A stretch of DNA of 64,000 nt from positions 7,542,001-7,606,000 of the forward strand of contig NZ_WOXS01000002.1 of NCBI RefSeq assembly GCF_009852415.1, given 5' to 3'. The DNA is from Streptomyces sp. Tu 3180 (GTDB lineage: Bacteria; Actinomycetota; Actinomycetes; Streptomycetales; Streptomycetaceae). Shown here one piece after another: positions 1 through 10,464 of this stretch; within the stretch, counting starts at the first letter, position 1; every line of letters begins with the position of its first letter. The notes below the pieces were generated by a model that had not been told where the DNA came from, did not search any database, and saw only the letters and a program-made list of their open reading frames with translations. The position numbers and the translations under genes were made by a program.

Positions 1-2
1 GC

Positions 3-386
3 AAGTACGTGCACAAGAAGCCGCGGGCCAGTTACGCCACGCGCACCATGCGCTGGGGCGGGATCATCCTCGCCCTGTTCATCGTCTGGCACGTCCTGGA
101 CCTGACCACCGGCCACGTGCACTCCGGCGGCTTCGAGACCGGCAAGCCCTACCAGAACGTCGTGGACACCTTCTCCACCTGGTACGGCAACGCCGTCTAC
201 ATCGTCGCGATGCTCGCCGTCGGCCTGCACATCCGGCACGGCTTCTGGAGCGCCGCCCAGACCCTCGGCGTCGGCAGCCGCACCCGCGACCGCGCCCTGA
301 AGACCGTCGCCAACGTCCTCGCGCTGCTGCTCACGGCAGGCTTCCTCGCCGTGCCCGTGGGCGTCATGACCGGAGTGGTGAGCTGA
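3..386 (+). CDS. sdhC: Succinate dehydrogenase cytochrome b subunit (5' end outside window)
   Basis: Membrane anchor of succinate dehydrogenase (complex II), passing electrons from the iron-sulfur subunit to menaquinone. The frame is open through base 3, so the N-terminus lies outside the window; about 128 residues are visible. Hydrophobic segments (around IILALFIVWHVLDL, NAVYIVAMLAVGLHI and VLALLLTAGFLAVPVGV) and His residues in WHVLD and GLHIRHG fit the cytochrome b558-type SdhC fold with haem ligands. It stops two bases before sdhA, so the three genes form one operon. The single-anchor, three-gene order is that of the Bacillus-like type; function is known from the family, not shown here. 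Confidence 0.88.
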   Translation, partial: KYVHKKPRASYATRTMRWGGIILALFIVWHVLDLTTGHVHSGGFETGKPYQNVVDTFSTWYGNAVYIVAMLAVGLHIRHGFWSAAQTLGVGSRTRDRALKTVANVLALLLTAGFLAVPVGVMTGVVS

Positions 387-388
387 CC

Positions 389-2334
<1,946 letters not shown>

Positions 2335-2338
<4 letters not shown>

Positions 2339-3084
2339 AGCTCACCCTGCGCGTCTGGCGGCAGAAGAACGCCGACGCCGACGGCACCATGTCCACGTAC
2401 GAGGTGGACGGCGTCTCACCCGACATGTCCTTCCTGGAGATGCTCGACACCCTCAACGAGGAGCTCATCCTCAAGGGCGAGGACCCGATCGCCTTCGACC
2501 ACGACTGCCGCGAGGGCATCTGCGGCGCCTGCTCGCTGGTCATCAACGGCGACGCCCACGGGCCCGAGCGCACCACCACCTGCCAGCTGCACATGCGGTC
2601 CTTCAAGGACGGCGACACCATCGACGTCGAGCCGTGGCGGGCGGCGGCCTTCCCGGTCGTGAAGGACCTGGTGGTCGACCGGTCGGCCTTCGACCGGATC
2701 ATCCAGGCCGGCGGCTACATCACCGCCCCCACCGGTTCCGCGCCCGAGGCCCACGCCACGCCCGTGCCGAAGCCGGACGCGGACCTCGCCTTCGAGCACG
2801 CCGAGTGCATCGGCTGCGGCGCCTGCGTCGCGGCCTGCCCCAACGGCGCGGCGATGCTGTTCACCTCCGCCAAGATCAACCACCTCAACGTCCTGCCGCA
2901 GGGCGCGCCCGAGCGCGAGACCCGGGTGCTGGACATGGTGGCGCAGATGGACGAGGAGGGCTTCGGCGGCTGCACCCTCGCCGGCGAGTGCGCCACCGCC
3001 TGCCCCAAGGGCATCCCGCTCGTCTCCATCACGGGCATGAACAAGGAGTGGCTGCGGGCCACCCGGAAGGCCGCGAAGGGGTAG
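2335..3084 (+). CDS. sdhB: Succinate dehydrogenase iron-sulfur subunit
   Basis: Carries electrons from the flavoprotein to the membrane anchor. 249 residues. Cysteine sets for three clusters are visible: a plant-type [2Fe-2S] set (CREGICGACSLV, with a later Cys in TTTCQLHM), the ferredoxin-like CIGCGACVAACPNG, and CTLAGECATACPKG, which together supply the [4Fe-4S] and [3Fe-4S] ligands. The start codon overlaps the sdhA stop (ATGA). It is the last gene of the operon; a strong hairpin follows 44 bases later. Confidence 0.95.
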
Positions 3085-3127
3085 CGGCGGGCCGCACAGG
3101 GAAGCGTTCGCCGGGACGGGCGGACGG

Positions 3128-3162
3128 GCGGGGCCGGGAGCCGGTGCTCATCCCGGCCCCGC
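3128..3162 (+). terminator. Hairpin terminator after sdhCAB
   Basis: Perfect 12-base inverted repeat (GCGGGGCCGGGA / TCCCGGCCCCGC) with an 11-base loop, 44 bases after the sdhB stop. There is no U-tract, which is usual for GC-rich actinomycetes. The rest of the 384-base interval to the next gene shows no further gene; it presumably holds the promoter of the GNAT/PlsC pair. Confidence 0.6.
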
Positions 3163-3468
3163 CTCGTGTCCCGCACGGGGGACGAGGGCTGTCGCACCCC
3201 GTCGGCGGTCTTCGCCGCACGGTCCCCGGGCACAAGGGGGAGGGAGCGGTTCCGCGCCGCCGCCGCCGTACGGGCGCGGCCGCCCCGCGGGGCGCCGGGC
3301 CGCGGGACCGGCGGCTCACGGGCGCGCGTCGTTCAACATCCCCACATCCGCGCTCCCGGCACAGGTCACGCAGGCGCCAACCGGTGTCGGAAGAACAGGA
3401 GCGGCGGGCCGCACGTCCCCCGGTCCGCCTCCGCTCCGCCGAACCCGGCCCGTGCCCAGGAGTCAGCC

Positions 3469-4242
3469 ATGACCGGCGTCACCACGCTCCACCGCCCCCC
3501 GCAGCCCGCGGCGCCCATCCGCTACACCGTCACCCTCGCCCGCGACGAGGAGGACGTGCGCGCCGCCCAGCGGCTGCGGCACGACGTCTTCGCGGGGGAA
3601 CAGGGCGCCCTGCTGTCCACCCCGCAGCCGGGGCTGGACATCGATCCCTTCGACGCGTACTGCGACCACCTGCTGGTGCGCGAGGAGGTGAGCGGCCAGG
3701 TCGTCGGGACGTACCGGCTGCTGCCGCCGGAGCGCGCCGGGATCGCCGGACGGCTTTACGCGGAGGGCGAGTTCGACCTCTCGGCGCTCGACCCGATACG
3801 GCCGGGCCTCGTCGAGGTGGGCCGTTCCTGCGTGCACCCCGACCACCGCGACGGCGCGGTCATCGGGCTCATCTGGGCCGGCATCGCCCGTTACATGACC
3901 GACCACGGCCACGCCTGGCTGGCCGGCTGCTGCTCCGTCTCCCTCGCCGACGGGGGCGCGCTCGTCTCCGCCACCTGGGACCGGGTGCGGGCCAAGCACC
4001 TGGCGCCCGAGGAGTACCGCGTGCGCCCCCTGCTGCCCTGGCCGCCGCAGACCGCCGCTCCCGCGGCCCCCACCGAGCTGCCCGCCCTCCTGCGCGGCTA
4101 TCTCCGCCTCGGCGCCTGGGTCTGCGGGGAACCCGCGCACGACGTGGACTTCGGCGTCGCCGACTTCTACGTGCTGCTGCCGATGCACCGGGTCAACCCG
4201 CGCTACCTGCGCCACTTCCTCTCCCTCGTCCCGGCCCGATGA
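3469..4242 (+). CDS. olsB: GNAT-family N-acyltransferase, OlsB-like (first step of ornithine lipid)
   Basis: 257 residues. The family (Acetyltransf_5, hemolysin-like/ornithine-acyl-ACP N-acyltransferase) transfers a 3-hydroxyacyl chain from ACP to the alpha-amino group of ornithine. Supporting stretches: RLRHDVFAGEQGA and FDAYCDHLLVRE near the N-terminus, VGTYRLLPPE, and EVGRSCVHPDHRDG, where the acyl-donor site of the fold lies. The frame is open further upstream, but the ATG at 3469 follows a purine-rich CCAGGAGTCA and matches the expected N-terminus. The stop overlaps the next ATG (ATGA), and that gene is a PlsC-type acyltransferase, exactly the OlsB-OlsA pairing. From memory, S. coelicolor has the same pair beside its second sdh operon. 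Substrate is inferred from pairing. Confidence 0.72.
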   Translation: MTGVTTLHRPPQPAAPIRYTVTLARDEEDVRAAQRLRHDVFAGEQGALLSTPQPGLDIDPFDAYCDHLLVREEVSGQVVGTYRLLPPERAGIAGRLYAEGEFDLSALDPIRPGLVEVGRSCVHPDHRDGAVIGLIWAGIARYMTDHGHAWLAGCCSVSLADGGALVSATWDRVRAKHLAPEEYRVRPLLPWPPQTAAPAAPTELPALLRGYLRLGAWVCGEPAHDVDFGVADFYVLLPMHRVNPRYLRHFLSLVPAR

Positions 4243-5069
4243 GCCCCTGGCTGCCCGGCGCGCCCTGCACCCCACGGGGCTGTGTGGAGCCGGCGGCAGC
4301 CGCGGCGGTCGTGCCGCGGACGGTGCGGGCGGTGGCACGGCTGACCGCGGTCGTTCTCCTGCTCCTCGCCGGGATCGCACTGCTGCCGCTCGGGCGGCGG
4401 ATCCCCGCGGACCCGGTGCGCCGGTGGTGCCGCTGGATCGTGCGGGCCGCCGGGGTCCGGGTCCGCATCACCGGGGCCGCCGTGCCCGCGGGCGGACTGC
4501 TGCTCGTCGCCAACCACATCTCCTGGCTCGACGTGCCCCTGCTCGCCGCGGTCCGGCCCGCCCGCATGCTGGCCAAGACCGAGATACGGAGCTGGCCCGT
4601 GGCGGGGCCGCTGGCCGCGCGCGGCGGCGTCCTGTTCATCGACCGGGACCGGCTGCGCGCCCTGCCGGACACGGTCGCCCGGATCGCCGGGGCCCTGCGC
4701 GAGGGCGCGGCGGTCGGAGCCTTCCCGGAGGGCAGCACCTGGTGCGGCCGGGCCCAGGGACACTTCCGCCGCGCGGTCTTCCAGGCCGCACTGGACGCGG
4801 CGGTCCCGGTCCAGCCGGTCCGGATCCGCTACCGGACCGTGCGCGGGGACCCGGTGACCGCCGTGGCCTTCGTCGGCGACGACACCCTGCTCGCCTCGCT
4901 GTGGCGCGTGGCCTCGGCCCGCGGGGTGATCGCGGAGGTCGAGGTGCGGGCCCCGATCCCGCCGGGGGACTTCACCGACCGCCGCGCCCTGGCCGCCGCC
5001 GCTCAGCCGGAGTCCGGTCCCGCGCGCGGTGACGGTGTCCACGGGAGAGCACTGTGGACAAAACAGTGA
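4239..5069 (+). CDS. olsA: 1-acylglycerol-3-phosphate acyltransferase family, OlsA-like
   Basis: 276 residues, membrane-associated O-acyltransferase of the PlsC family. Motifs: NHISWLD (the HX4D catalytic motif, about residue 91), FIDRDRLRALP (motif II region) and FPEGSTWCG (motif III). An N-terminal hydrophobic segment (LTAVVLLLLAGIALLPLG) would anchor it. ATG overlaps the preceding GNAT stop, so the two are co-translated. Next to an OlsB-like enzyme the most likely role is adding the second fatty acid to lyso-ornithine lipid, but a housekeeping lysophosphatidate acyltransferase cannot be excluded from sequence alone. Confidence 0.75.
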   Translation: MSPWLPGAPCTPRGCVEPAAAAAVVPRTVRAVARLTAVVLLLLAGIALLPLGRRIPADPVRRWCRWIVRAAGVRVRITGAAVPAGGLLLVANHISWLDVPLLAAVRPARMLAKTEIRSWPVAGPLAARGGVLFIDRDRLRALPDTVARIAGALREGAAVGAFPEGSTWCGRAQGHFRRAVFQAALDAAVPVQPVRIRYRTVRGDPVTAVAFVGDDTLLASLWRVASARGVIAEVEVRAPIPPGDFTDRRALAAAAQPESGPARGDGVHGRALWTKQ

Positions 5070-5151
5070 AATTTGTGGCTTATCCATCGTTTTCGGTCGG
5101 TGGATGCGGAGAACCGGGGGAGGAGCGACCCCGAAGGGAGGGTGAGGAAAG

Positions 5152-6072
5152 ATGATCACCCGCGAAGAGATTGCGACCCTGCTGGATCACCCCGTGTACG
5201 ACGGGGACGGCAACAAGATCGGTGACGCGAAGCACGTCTTCCTCGACGACATGAGCGGGCGTCCCGAATGGGTGACCGTCAAGACGGGGATGTTCGGCTC
5301 CAACGAGTCCTTCATACCCATCCGCGACGCCTCCGTGGTGCAGGACCACCTCGAAGTCCCGTACCGCAAGGACAAGGTCAAGGGCGCGCCCAACGTCGAC
5401 GTCGACGCGGGCGGCCACCTGTCGGCGGACGAGGAACACCGTCTGTACGACTACTACGGCATCGACTGGGACAGCGTGCTGGCCGAGCCGGGCGACCGTG
5501 ACCGGACCACCGGCACGGGCACGGCCGGGGCGGCGGGCGCCGCCGGGGCCGCGGGCACGGCCGGTCGCCGAGACGACGCGGCCGGGGCGGCCGGCGGGAC
5601 GGCCGGGACCGCGGACATGGCCGGCCGGCGGGGTGAGGCGCGCACGGGTGCGCGCGGCGACGACGCCATGACCCGTTCCGAGGAGCAGATGCGCGTCGGC
5701 GTCGAGCGCCGCGAGACCGGACGGGCCAGGCTGCGCAAGTACGTGGTCACGGAAGAGGTCCAGCAGACCGTGCCGGTGCGCCACGAGGAAGTGCGCGTGG
5801 AGCGGGAGCCGATCACGGACGCCAACCGCGACGCCGCCATGTCCGGCCCGGATATCTCCGAGGCCGAGCACGAGGTCACGCTGCACGAGGAGCGCCCCGT
5901 CGTGGAGACCGAGGCGGTACCGGTGGAGCGGGTGCGGCTCACCACGGAGGAGCAGACCACCGAGGAGACCGTGCGCGGTCAGGTGCGCAAGGAGCGCATC
6001 GAGGCCGAGGCCGAGGCCGAGGGCGACACCGGGCGGCCGGGCCGTGACGTCCCGAAGAAGGGCCGCCCGTAG
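5152..6072 (+). CDS. PRC-barrel and DUF2382 domain protein
   Basis: 306 residues. The N-terminus (about 1-110) is a PRC-barrel domain: HPVYDGDGNKIGDAKHVFLD followed by the strands EWVTVKTGMFG and ESFIPIRDA. A low-complexity Ala/Gly linker (roughly 120-180, with repeats such as AGAAGAAGAAGTAG) leads to a C-terminal DUF2382 (YsnF/AvaK-like) domain rich in charged beta strands (RLRKYVVTEEVQQTVPVRHE, VEREPITDANRD, VTLHEERPVVE, ERVRLTTEE). Such proteins occur in stress-regulated actinobacterial loci; no biochemical role is established here. A good ribosome-binding site (GGAGGGTGAGGAAAG) precedes the ATG. Confidence 0.85.
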   Translation: MITREEIATLLDHPVYDGDGNKIGDAKHVFLDDMSGRPEWVTVKTGMFGSNESFIPIRDASVVQDHLEVPYRKDKVKGAPNVDVDAGGHLSADEEHRLYDYYGIDWDSVLAEPGDRDRTTGTGTAGAAGAAGAAGTAGRRDDAAGAAGGTAGTADMAGRRGEARTGARGDDAMTRSEEQMRVGVERRETGRARLRKYVVTEEVQQTVPVRHEEVRVEREPITDANRDAAMSGPDISEAEHEVTLHEERPVVETEAVPVERVRLTTEEQTTEETVRGQVRKERIEAEAEAEGDTGRPGRDVPKKGRP

Positions 6073-6117
6073 GCCCGTACCCGCCATCCCCGTCCCCCGG
6101 CGCGCCGGTGCGAGTCG

Positions 6118-7137
6118 TCACTGGCGCGCCGTCCTGCCGTCGAGCCCCGCGATCGCGGCGAGCCGCCGGTAGGAGTCCAGCAGGGCCTCCCGGTCGTGGG
6201 TGCTGGTGGTGACGAGCACCTCCTGGGCGCCCGTCTCCTTCAGCACCGACTCCAGCCCGTCCCTCACCTGCTCCTCGGTGCCGGCGAGGTGGCCGGTGAG
6301 TCCGGCCTCGTAGAGGTCCCGCTCCCTGGCGGTCATCGTCAGGGAGCCGACGCGCTCGGCGGGCGGCAGCGGGGGGAAGGTGCCGTGCGTACGGGAGTGC
6401 GCCGCCGACCAGGCCTCCGGCACCAGCAGCCGCCGGGCCTCCCGGGGCGTGGCGGCCACGGCGACCGTGCCCGAGACGACGACGTACGGCTCGTCCGCCC
6501 AGACCGAGGGGCGGAAGCGGTCGCGGTAGCGGTCGATGCCGCGCCGCATCCGGTCGCGGTCGCGGAGGTCGCCGATGACCATGGGCAGGCCCGCGCGTGC
6601 GGCGATCGCGGCGCCCTCGCCCATGGCCAGCACGAACGGCGGCACGGTCAGTCCCTCGGACGGACGGGCGCGCACCCCGGTCGGGGAGGTGCCGCGGAAC
6701 CAGCCGAGCAGTTCGTCGAGCTGGGCCGCGAAGTCCTCCGCGTCGTCCTTGTCGCGCCCCAGCGCCCTGCGCACCCCGTCGGTGAAGCCGACCGAGCGGC
6801 CCAGACCCATGTCGACGCGTCCCGGGAAGAGCGACTCGAGCACCCCGAACTGCTCGGCCACCACCAGCGGCCGGTGGTTGGGCAGCATGACCCCGCCGGT
6901 GCCGACACGGATGGTCCGGGTCGCCCCGGCGACGGCGGCGGCCAGTACGGTCGGCGCCGAACCGGCGATCCCCGGCACCCCGTGGTGCTCCGAGACCCAG
7001 AACCGGTGGTAGCCCAGCCGCTCCGCCTCCCGCGCCAGCTCCACGGTGTCGCGCAGCGCCTCGGGACCGGTGTGCCCCTCGCGGATGCGGGAACGGTCGA
7101 GGACGGAGAAGCGGACCGAGGTGATCAGGGAGCTCAT
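6118..7137 (-). CDS. LLM-class flavin-dependent oxidoreductase
   Basis: 339 residues, luciferase-like TIM-barrel monooxygenase of the single-component MsnO8-type group. Features: LSVLDRS-like start (VRFSVLDRSRIREG), AREAERLGYHRFWVSEHHG (substrate/flavin face), GTGGVMLPNHRPLVVAEQFG and LFPGRVDMGLGRSVG, all characteristic. The FMNH2-binding barrel spans most of the protein. It stands alone, facing a divergently transcribed HAD protein across 115 bases. Substrate unknown. Confidence 0.88.
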   Translation of the reverse strand: MSSLITSVRFSVLDRSRIREGHTGPEALRDTVELAREAERLGYHRFWVSEHHGVPGIAGSAPTVLAAAVAGATRTIRVGTGGVMLPNHRPLVVAEQFGVLESLFPGRVDMGLGRSVGFTDGVRRALGRDKDDAEDFAAQLDELLGWFRGTSPTGVRARPSEGLTVPPFVLAMGEGAAIAARAGLPMVIGDLRDRDRMRRGIDRYRDRFRPSVWADEPYVVVSGTVAVAATPREARRLLVPEAWSAAHSRTHGTFPPLPPAERVGSLTMTARERDLYEAGLTGHLAGTEEQVRDGLESVLKETGAQEVLVTTSTHDREALLDSYRRLAAIAGLDGRTARQ

Positions 7138-7252
7138 ACCCGGTACAACACCCGGCGGGCCGCAGGATTCCGCCCGCCGCCGCGCCGTGGTCCGGGCACA
7201 CCGGCCCGCCGGCCGGCGGGGCCGTCGCGCGGCCGGTGTCTAGGCTGACCGC

Positions 7253-7744
7253 GTGACCGACAGCGACAAGCGCCCCGTGGCCGTGTTCGACCTCGACAAC
7301 ACCCTCGCCGACACGGCGCACCGGCAGCGGTTCCTGGAGCGCAGGCCGCGCGACTGGGACGCCTTCTTCGCCGCCGCGCCGCAGGACCCGCCGCTCGCCG
7401 AGGGCGTCGCGATGGTGCGGGAGAGCGCGCGGGAGTGCGAGATCGTCTACCTCACCGGACGGCCCGAGCGCTGCCGGCGCGACACGCTCGACTGGCTCGC
7501 CGCCCAGGGGCTGCCCGGGGGAAGGGTGTACATGCGCGCCGACGCCGACCGCCGGCCCGCGCGCCGCACCAAGCTGGAGGTCCTGCGGCGCCTCGCCCGC
7601 ACCCGGGACGTCCGTGTCCTCGTGGACGACGACGAGCTGGTCTGCGAGGACGCCCGGCGCGCCGGCTTCACCGTCGTCCCGGCCCGCTGGACGGCCCCCT
7701 CCGGAGAACTGGAGGAGGCACAGGAGCGGGAAGGGCGGACCTGA
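7253..7744 (+). CDS. HAD-superfamily phosphatase, polynucleotide-kinase 3'-phosphatase-like
   Basis: 163 residues. HAD motif I is VFDLDNTLADT (nucleophile Asp about residue 13), motif II lies in IVYLTGRPERCR, and motif IV in VLVDDDE. This small cap-less form resembles the phosphatase half of phage-type polynucleotide kinases and small LNS2-like HAD proteins (RQRFLERRPRDWDAFF is typical). No kinase domain is fused. Start is the GTG at 7253; no strong alternative is visible. Substrate not determinable. Confidence 0.75.
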   Translation: MTDSDKRPVAVFDLDNTLADTAHRQRFLERRPRDWDAFFAAAPQDPPLAEGVAMVRESARECEIVYLTGRPERCRRDTLDWLAAQGLPGGRVYMRADADRRPARRTKLEVLRRLARTRDVRVLVDDDELVCEDARRAGFTVVPARWTAPSGELEEAQEREGRT

Positions 7745-7767
7745 GGCCGCGCGGCGCGCCGGGCGGC

Positions 7768-7983
7768 TCAGCCCGCGTCCTCCAGGCGGAAGCCGACCTT
7801 CAGTCCCACCTGCCAGTGCGCGATCCGGCCCTCCTCGATCTGGCCCCGCACCTGGGTCACCTCGAACCAGTCCAGATTGCGCAGGGTCTGCGAGGCGCGT
7901 TCGACGCCGTTGCGCACGGCCTGGTCGACGCCGTCGGGCGAGGTGCCGAAGATCTCCGTGACCCGGTAGGTGTGGTTCGACAT
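7768..7983 (-). CDS. Dodecin family flavin-binding protein
   Basis: 71 residues, normal for dodecins, which assemble as dodecameric shells storing flavin or CoA. The whole protein matches the family: YRVTEIFGTSPDGVDQAV, ASQTLRNLDWFEVTQVRGQI (with the stacking Trp) and a final strand AHWQVGLKVGFRLE. ATG is preceded by GGAGAGGAGCACCCGC. Monocistronic. Confidence 0.92.
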   Translation of the reverse strand: MSNHTYRVTEIFGTSPDGVDQAVRNGVERASQTLRNLDWFEVTQVRGQIEEGRIAHWQVGLKVGFRLEDAG

Positions 7984-8103
7984 GCGGGTGCTCCTCTCCT
8001 GGCGGCTCCCACCCGCACGGGGCGGCGCCTGTGTCGCACGTCATTCCACCGTGCCCCACGGGGCGGTGGTGCGCGAGGCGTCGGCACCGTTCGCCCGATC
8101 CCC

Positions 8104-8132
8104 TTGACCTCCGCATTGGTCCATACCAAGAT
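8104..8132 (+). promoter_or_regulatory. Promoter with DasR-like palindrome for the solute-binding protein gene
   Basis: TTGACC (8104-8109) and CAAGAT (8127-8132), separated by 17 bases, form a plausible sigma70-type promoter. The spacer and edge of the -10 contain TTGGTCCATACCAA (8116-8129), an inverted repeat TTGGT-CCAT-ACCAA close to the DasR responsive element core TGGTCTAGACCA. An operator here would block RNA polymerase. The transcript would begin about 70 bases before the GTG start. By-eye call; no expression evidence. Confidence 0.5.
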
Positions 8133-8211
8133 GCAGGACACCCGTACGAGCTCCCGCTCGCCCCCCACGTCGGGCCCCGCCCCTGTCCGCCAGACAGAAA
8201 CAGGACCCCTC

Positions 8212-9471
8212 GTGAGACGTCGTCTGCTCGCCCTCGTCTGCGTGTCCGCATCCCTCCTCACCGGCTGCGGCCTGATGCCCGGCGGCGGGACCGAACGCCA
8301 CACGGTCACCGTGTGGCTGATGCGGCACAGCGCCTCGCAGGAGTTCCTGGACCGGTTCACCGAGGACTTCGAGCGCACCCACCCCGGCCTCGACCTCGAC
8401 ATCCGCATCCAGGAGTGGACCGGCATCGGCGAGAAGGTGCAGACGGCACTGGAGACCGCCGGGGAGGACGGCCCCGACGTCATCGAGGTCGGCAACACCC
8501 AGGTCGCCCAGTACGCGGAGGGCGACGGGCTGCTCGACCTCACCCTGGAGTCGATGCGCGACTGGGGCCGCGACGACTGGCTGCCCGGCCTCGCCGAACC
8601 GGGGAAGTGGGGAACCCAGCAGTACGGCATCCCCTGGTACGCCGCCAACCGCGTCGTCGTCTACCGCAAGGACCTCTTCCGGCAGGCCGGCGTCACCGCC
8701 CCGCCGAAGACCCGCGACGAGTGGCTCGCCGTCACCGAGAGGCTCGACACCGGCGGGAACCAGGGCATCTACCTGGCCGGACAGGACTGGTACACGCTCG
8801 CCGGATTCATCTGGGAGGAGGGCGGAGAGCTCGCCGAGGAGCGGGGCGGCGTCTGGCGGGGCGCCCTGGACAGCCCCGCGGCACTGCGCGGGATGGACTT
8901 CTACCGCCGGCTGCAGGCCCTCGGCGACGGACCGGTCGACGCCGACGAGGAACACCCGCCGCAGGCAGGCGTGTTCGCCCGGGGCCGGGTCGCGCAGATC
9001 GTGGCCGTGCCCGGGCTCGCGCGGGCCGTCGTCCAGCAGAACCCGGACCTCGAGGACGAGTTGGGCTACTTCCCCGTCCCCGGCAGGACCGCCGGCAAGC
9101 CCGGTGCCGTCTTCACGGGCGGCTCCGACCTCGTCGTCCCGGCGAACACCGGCAGCAGGGAGGGGGCCGTCGAGGTCGTCGCCGCGCTCGCCGGCGCCCG
9201 GTGGAACACCGAGCTGGCCCGCACCATGAACTACGTCCCCAACAAGGCCTCGCTCGCCGGCTCGGTGGCGGGGGAGGAGGGGGTCGCGGCCATGGCGGCC
9301 GGAGCCGCGCAGGGCCGGGCGACCCCCATCACACCCGAGTGGGGCGAGGTCGAGGCGGACAACCCCATCAAGGAGTACATGACCGCGGTGCTCACCGGGG
9401 CCGACCCGGCGACGGAGGCCGGGCGCGCCTCGCGGCGCATCACCGAGACCCTCGACTTCGACCCCCGGTGA
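8212..9471 (+). CDS. Extracellular solute-binding lipoprotein of a sugar ABC importer (family 1)
   Basis: 419 residues from the GTG at 8212. A lipoprotein signal is clear: RRR, a hydrophobic stretch LLALVCVSASL and lipobox LTGC with Cys at about residue 19. The body has family-1 binding-protein features: VTVWLMRHSASQEFLDRFTE, DVIEVGNTQVAQYAEG, GIPWYAANRVVVYRKDLF and a C-terminal NPIKEYMTAVLTG. It would capture a sugar outside the membrane. No permease or ATPase gene is nearby, so it must pair with a distant transporter. The frame is open far upstream, but only the GTG gives a signal peptide. A DasR-like operator in its promoter suggests an amino-sugar or chitin-derived ligand (inference). Confidence 0.85.
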   Translation: MRRRLLALVCVSASLLTGCGLMPGGGTERHTVTVWLMRHSASQEFLDRFTEDFERTHPGLDLDIRIQEWTGIGEKVQTALETAGEDGPDVIEVGNTQVAQYAEGDGLLDLTLESMRDWGRDDWLPGLAEPGKWGTQQYGIPWYAANRVVVYRKDLFRQAGVTAPPKTRDEWLAVTERLDTGGNQGIYLAGQDWYTLAGFIWEEGGELAEERGGVWRGALDSPAALRGMDFYRRLQALGDGPVDADEEHPPQAGVFARGRVAQIVAVPGLARAVVQQNPDLEDELGYFPVPGRTAGKPGAVFTGGSDLVVPANTGSREGAVEVVAALAGARWNTELARTMNYVPNKASLAGSVAGEEGVAAMAAGAAQGRATPITPEWGEVEADNPIKEYMTAVLTGADPATEAGRASRRITETLDFDPR

Positions 9472-9501
9472 CACCCCGGCGGGGTCCCGGCGGGACCGCC
9501 G

Positions 9502-10464
9502 TCAGCGCACGACGCTCAACGACAGCGCGAACCGCCCCGCGTCGTCCGTCCACCACCGGGCCGGTTCCAGCCCCGCGGCCTCCAGCTCGGCGCGCACACC
9601 CTCCTTCCGGAACTTCGCCGACACCTCGGTGCGCAGGTCCTCGCCCGCCGCGAAGTCCACGGCGAGATCGAGGGCGGGGACCTTCACCGTCTGCGCGAAG
9701 CGGGAGCGCAGCCGCATCTCGATCCACTCGTGCCCGGCGTCCCACAGGGCCACGTGGTCGAAGGCGGCCGGATCGAAGTCGGCGCCCAGCTCCCGGTTGA
9801 TCACGGTCAGGACGTTCTTGTTGAACGCGGCCGTCACCCCGGCCGCGTCGTCGTACGCCCGGACCAGCACCTGTTCGTCCTTCACCAGGTCCGTGCCCAG
9901 CAGCAGGGCGTCGCCCGGCGCGAGCAGGCCGCGGACCGAGGCGAGGAACGCGGCCCGCTCGGCGGGCAGCAGATTGCCGATCGTGCCGCCGAGGAACGCC
10001 ACCAGGCGCGGACCCGGGGTCCGCGGCAGCGCCAGGCGGGCGGTGAAGTCGGCGACCAGCGCGTGCACCTCCAGCCCCGGCCGTTCGGCGGCGAGCGCCC
10101 GCCCGGCCCCGGTGAGGGCGCTCTCGCTGACGTCGACGGGGACGTAGGCGCGCAGACCGGTGAGGGCGTCGATCAGGTGCCGCGTCTTCTCCGAGGAGCC
10201 GGAGCCCAGTTCGACCAGGGTGCGGGCGCCGGCGGCCGCGGCGATCTCACCCGAGCGGGAGAGCAGGATCTCGCGCTCGGCGCGCGTCGGGTAGTACTCG
10301 GGCAGCGCGGTGATCTCCTCGAACAGCTCGCTGCCGCGCGCGTCGTAGAACCACTTCGGCGGCAGCGTCCTGGGGCTGCCGGTCAGACCCTCCAGGACGT
10401 CGGCACGCAGTGCGGCGCCGGCGGCGTCCTCGGGCAGCGTGCGGGTGACGGCGAACGGGCTCAC
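9502..10464 (-). CDS. egtD: L-histidine N-alpha-trimethyltransferase
   Basis: 320 residues. SAM-dependent enzyme that trimethylates histidine to hercynine, the first committed step of ergothioneine synthesis. Hallmarks: PPKWFYDARGSELFEEIT, LPEYYPTRAEREIL, the SAM motif TLVELGSGSSEKTRHLI, and GGTIGNLLPAER. GTG start at 10464 overlaps the egtC stop (GTGA); the longer open frame upstream is antisense noise inside egtC. Last gene of egtABCD, facing the solute-binding protein gene with about 30 bases between stops. Confidence 0.95.
   Translation of the reverse strand: MSPFAVTRTLPEDAAGAALRADVLEGLTGSPRTLPPKWFYDARGSELFEEITALPEYYPTRAEREILLSRSGEIAAAAGARTLVELGSGSSEKTRHLIDALTGLRAYVPVDVSESALTGAGRALAAERPGLEVHALVADFTARLALPRTPGPRLVAFLGGTIGNLLPAERAAFLASVRGLLAPGDALLLGTDLVKDEQVLVRAYDDAAGVTAAFNKNVLTVINRELGADFDPAAFDHVALWDAGHEWIEMRLRSRFAQTVKVPALDLAVDFAAGEDLRTEVSAKFRKEGVRAELEAAGLEPARWWTDDAGRFALSLSVVR

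Noticed and set aside
7435..8211. Upstream in-frame extension of the solute-binding protein
   Set aside because: It would overlap the HAD and dodecin genes and bury the lipoprotein signal; GTG 8212 gives a correct lipobox.
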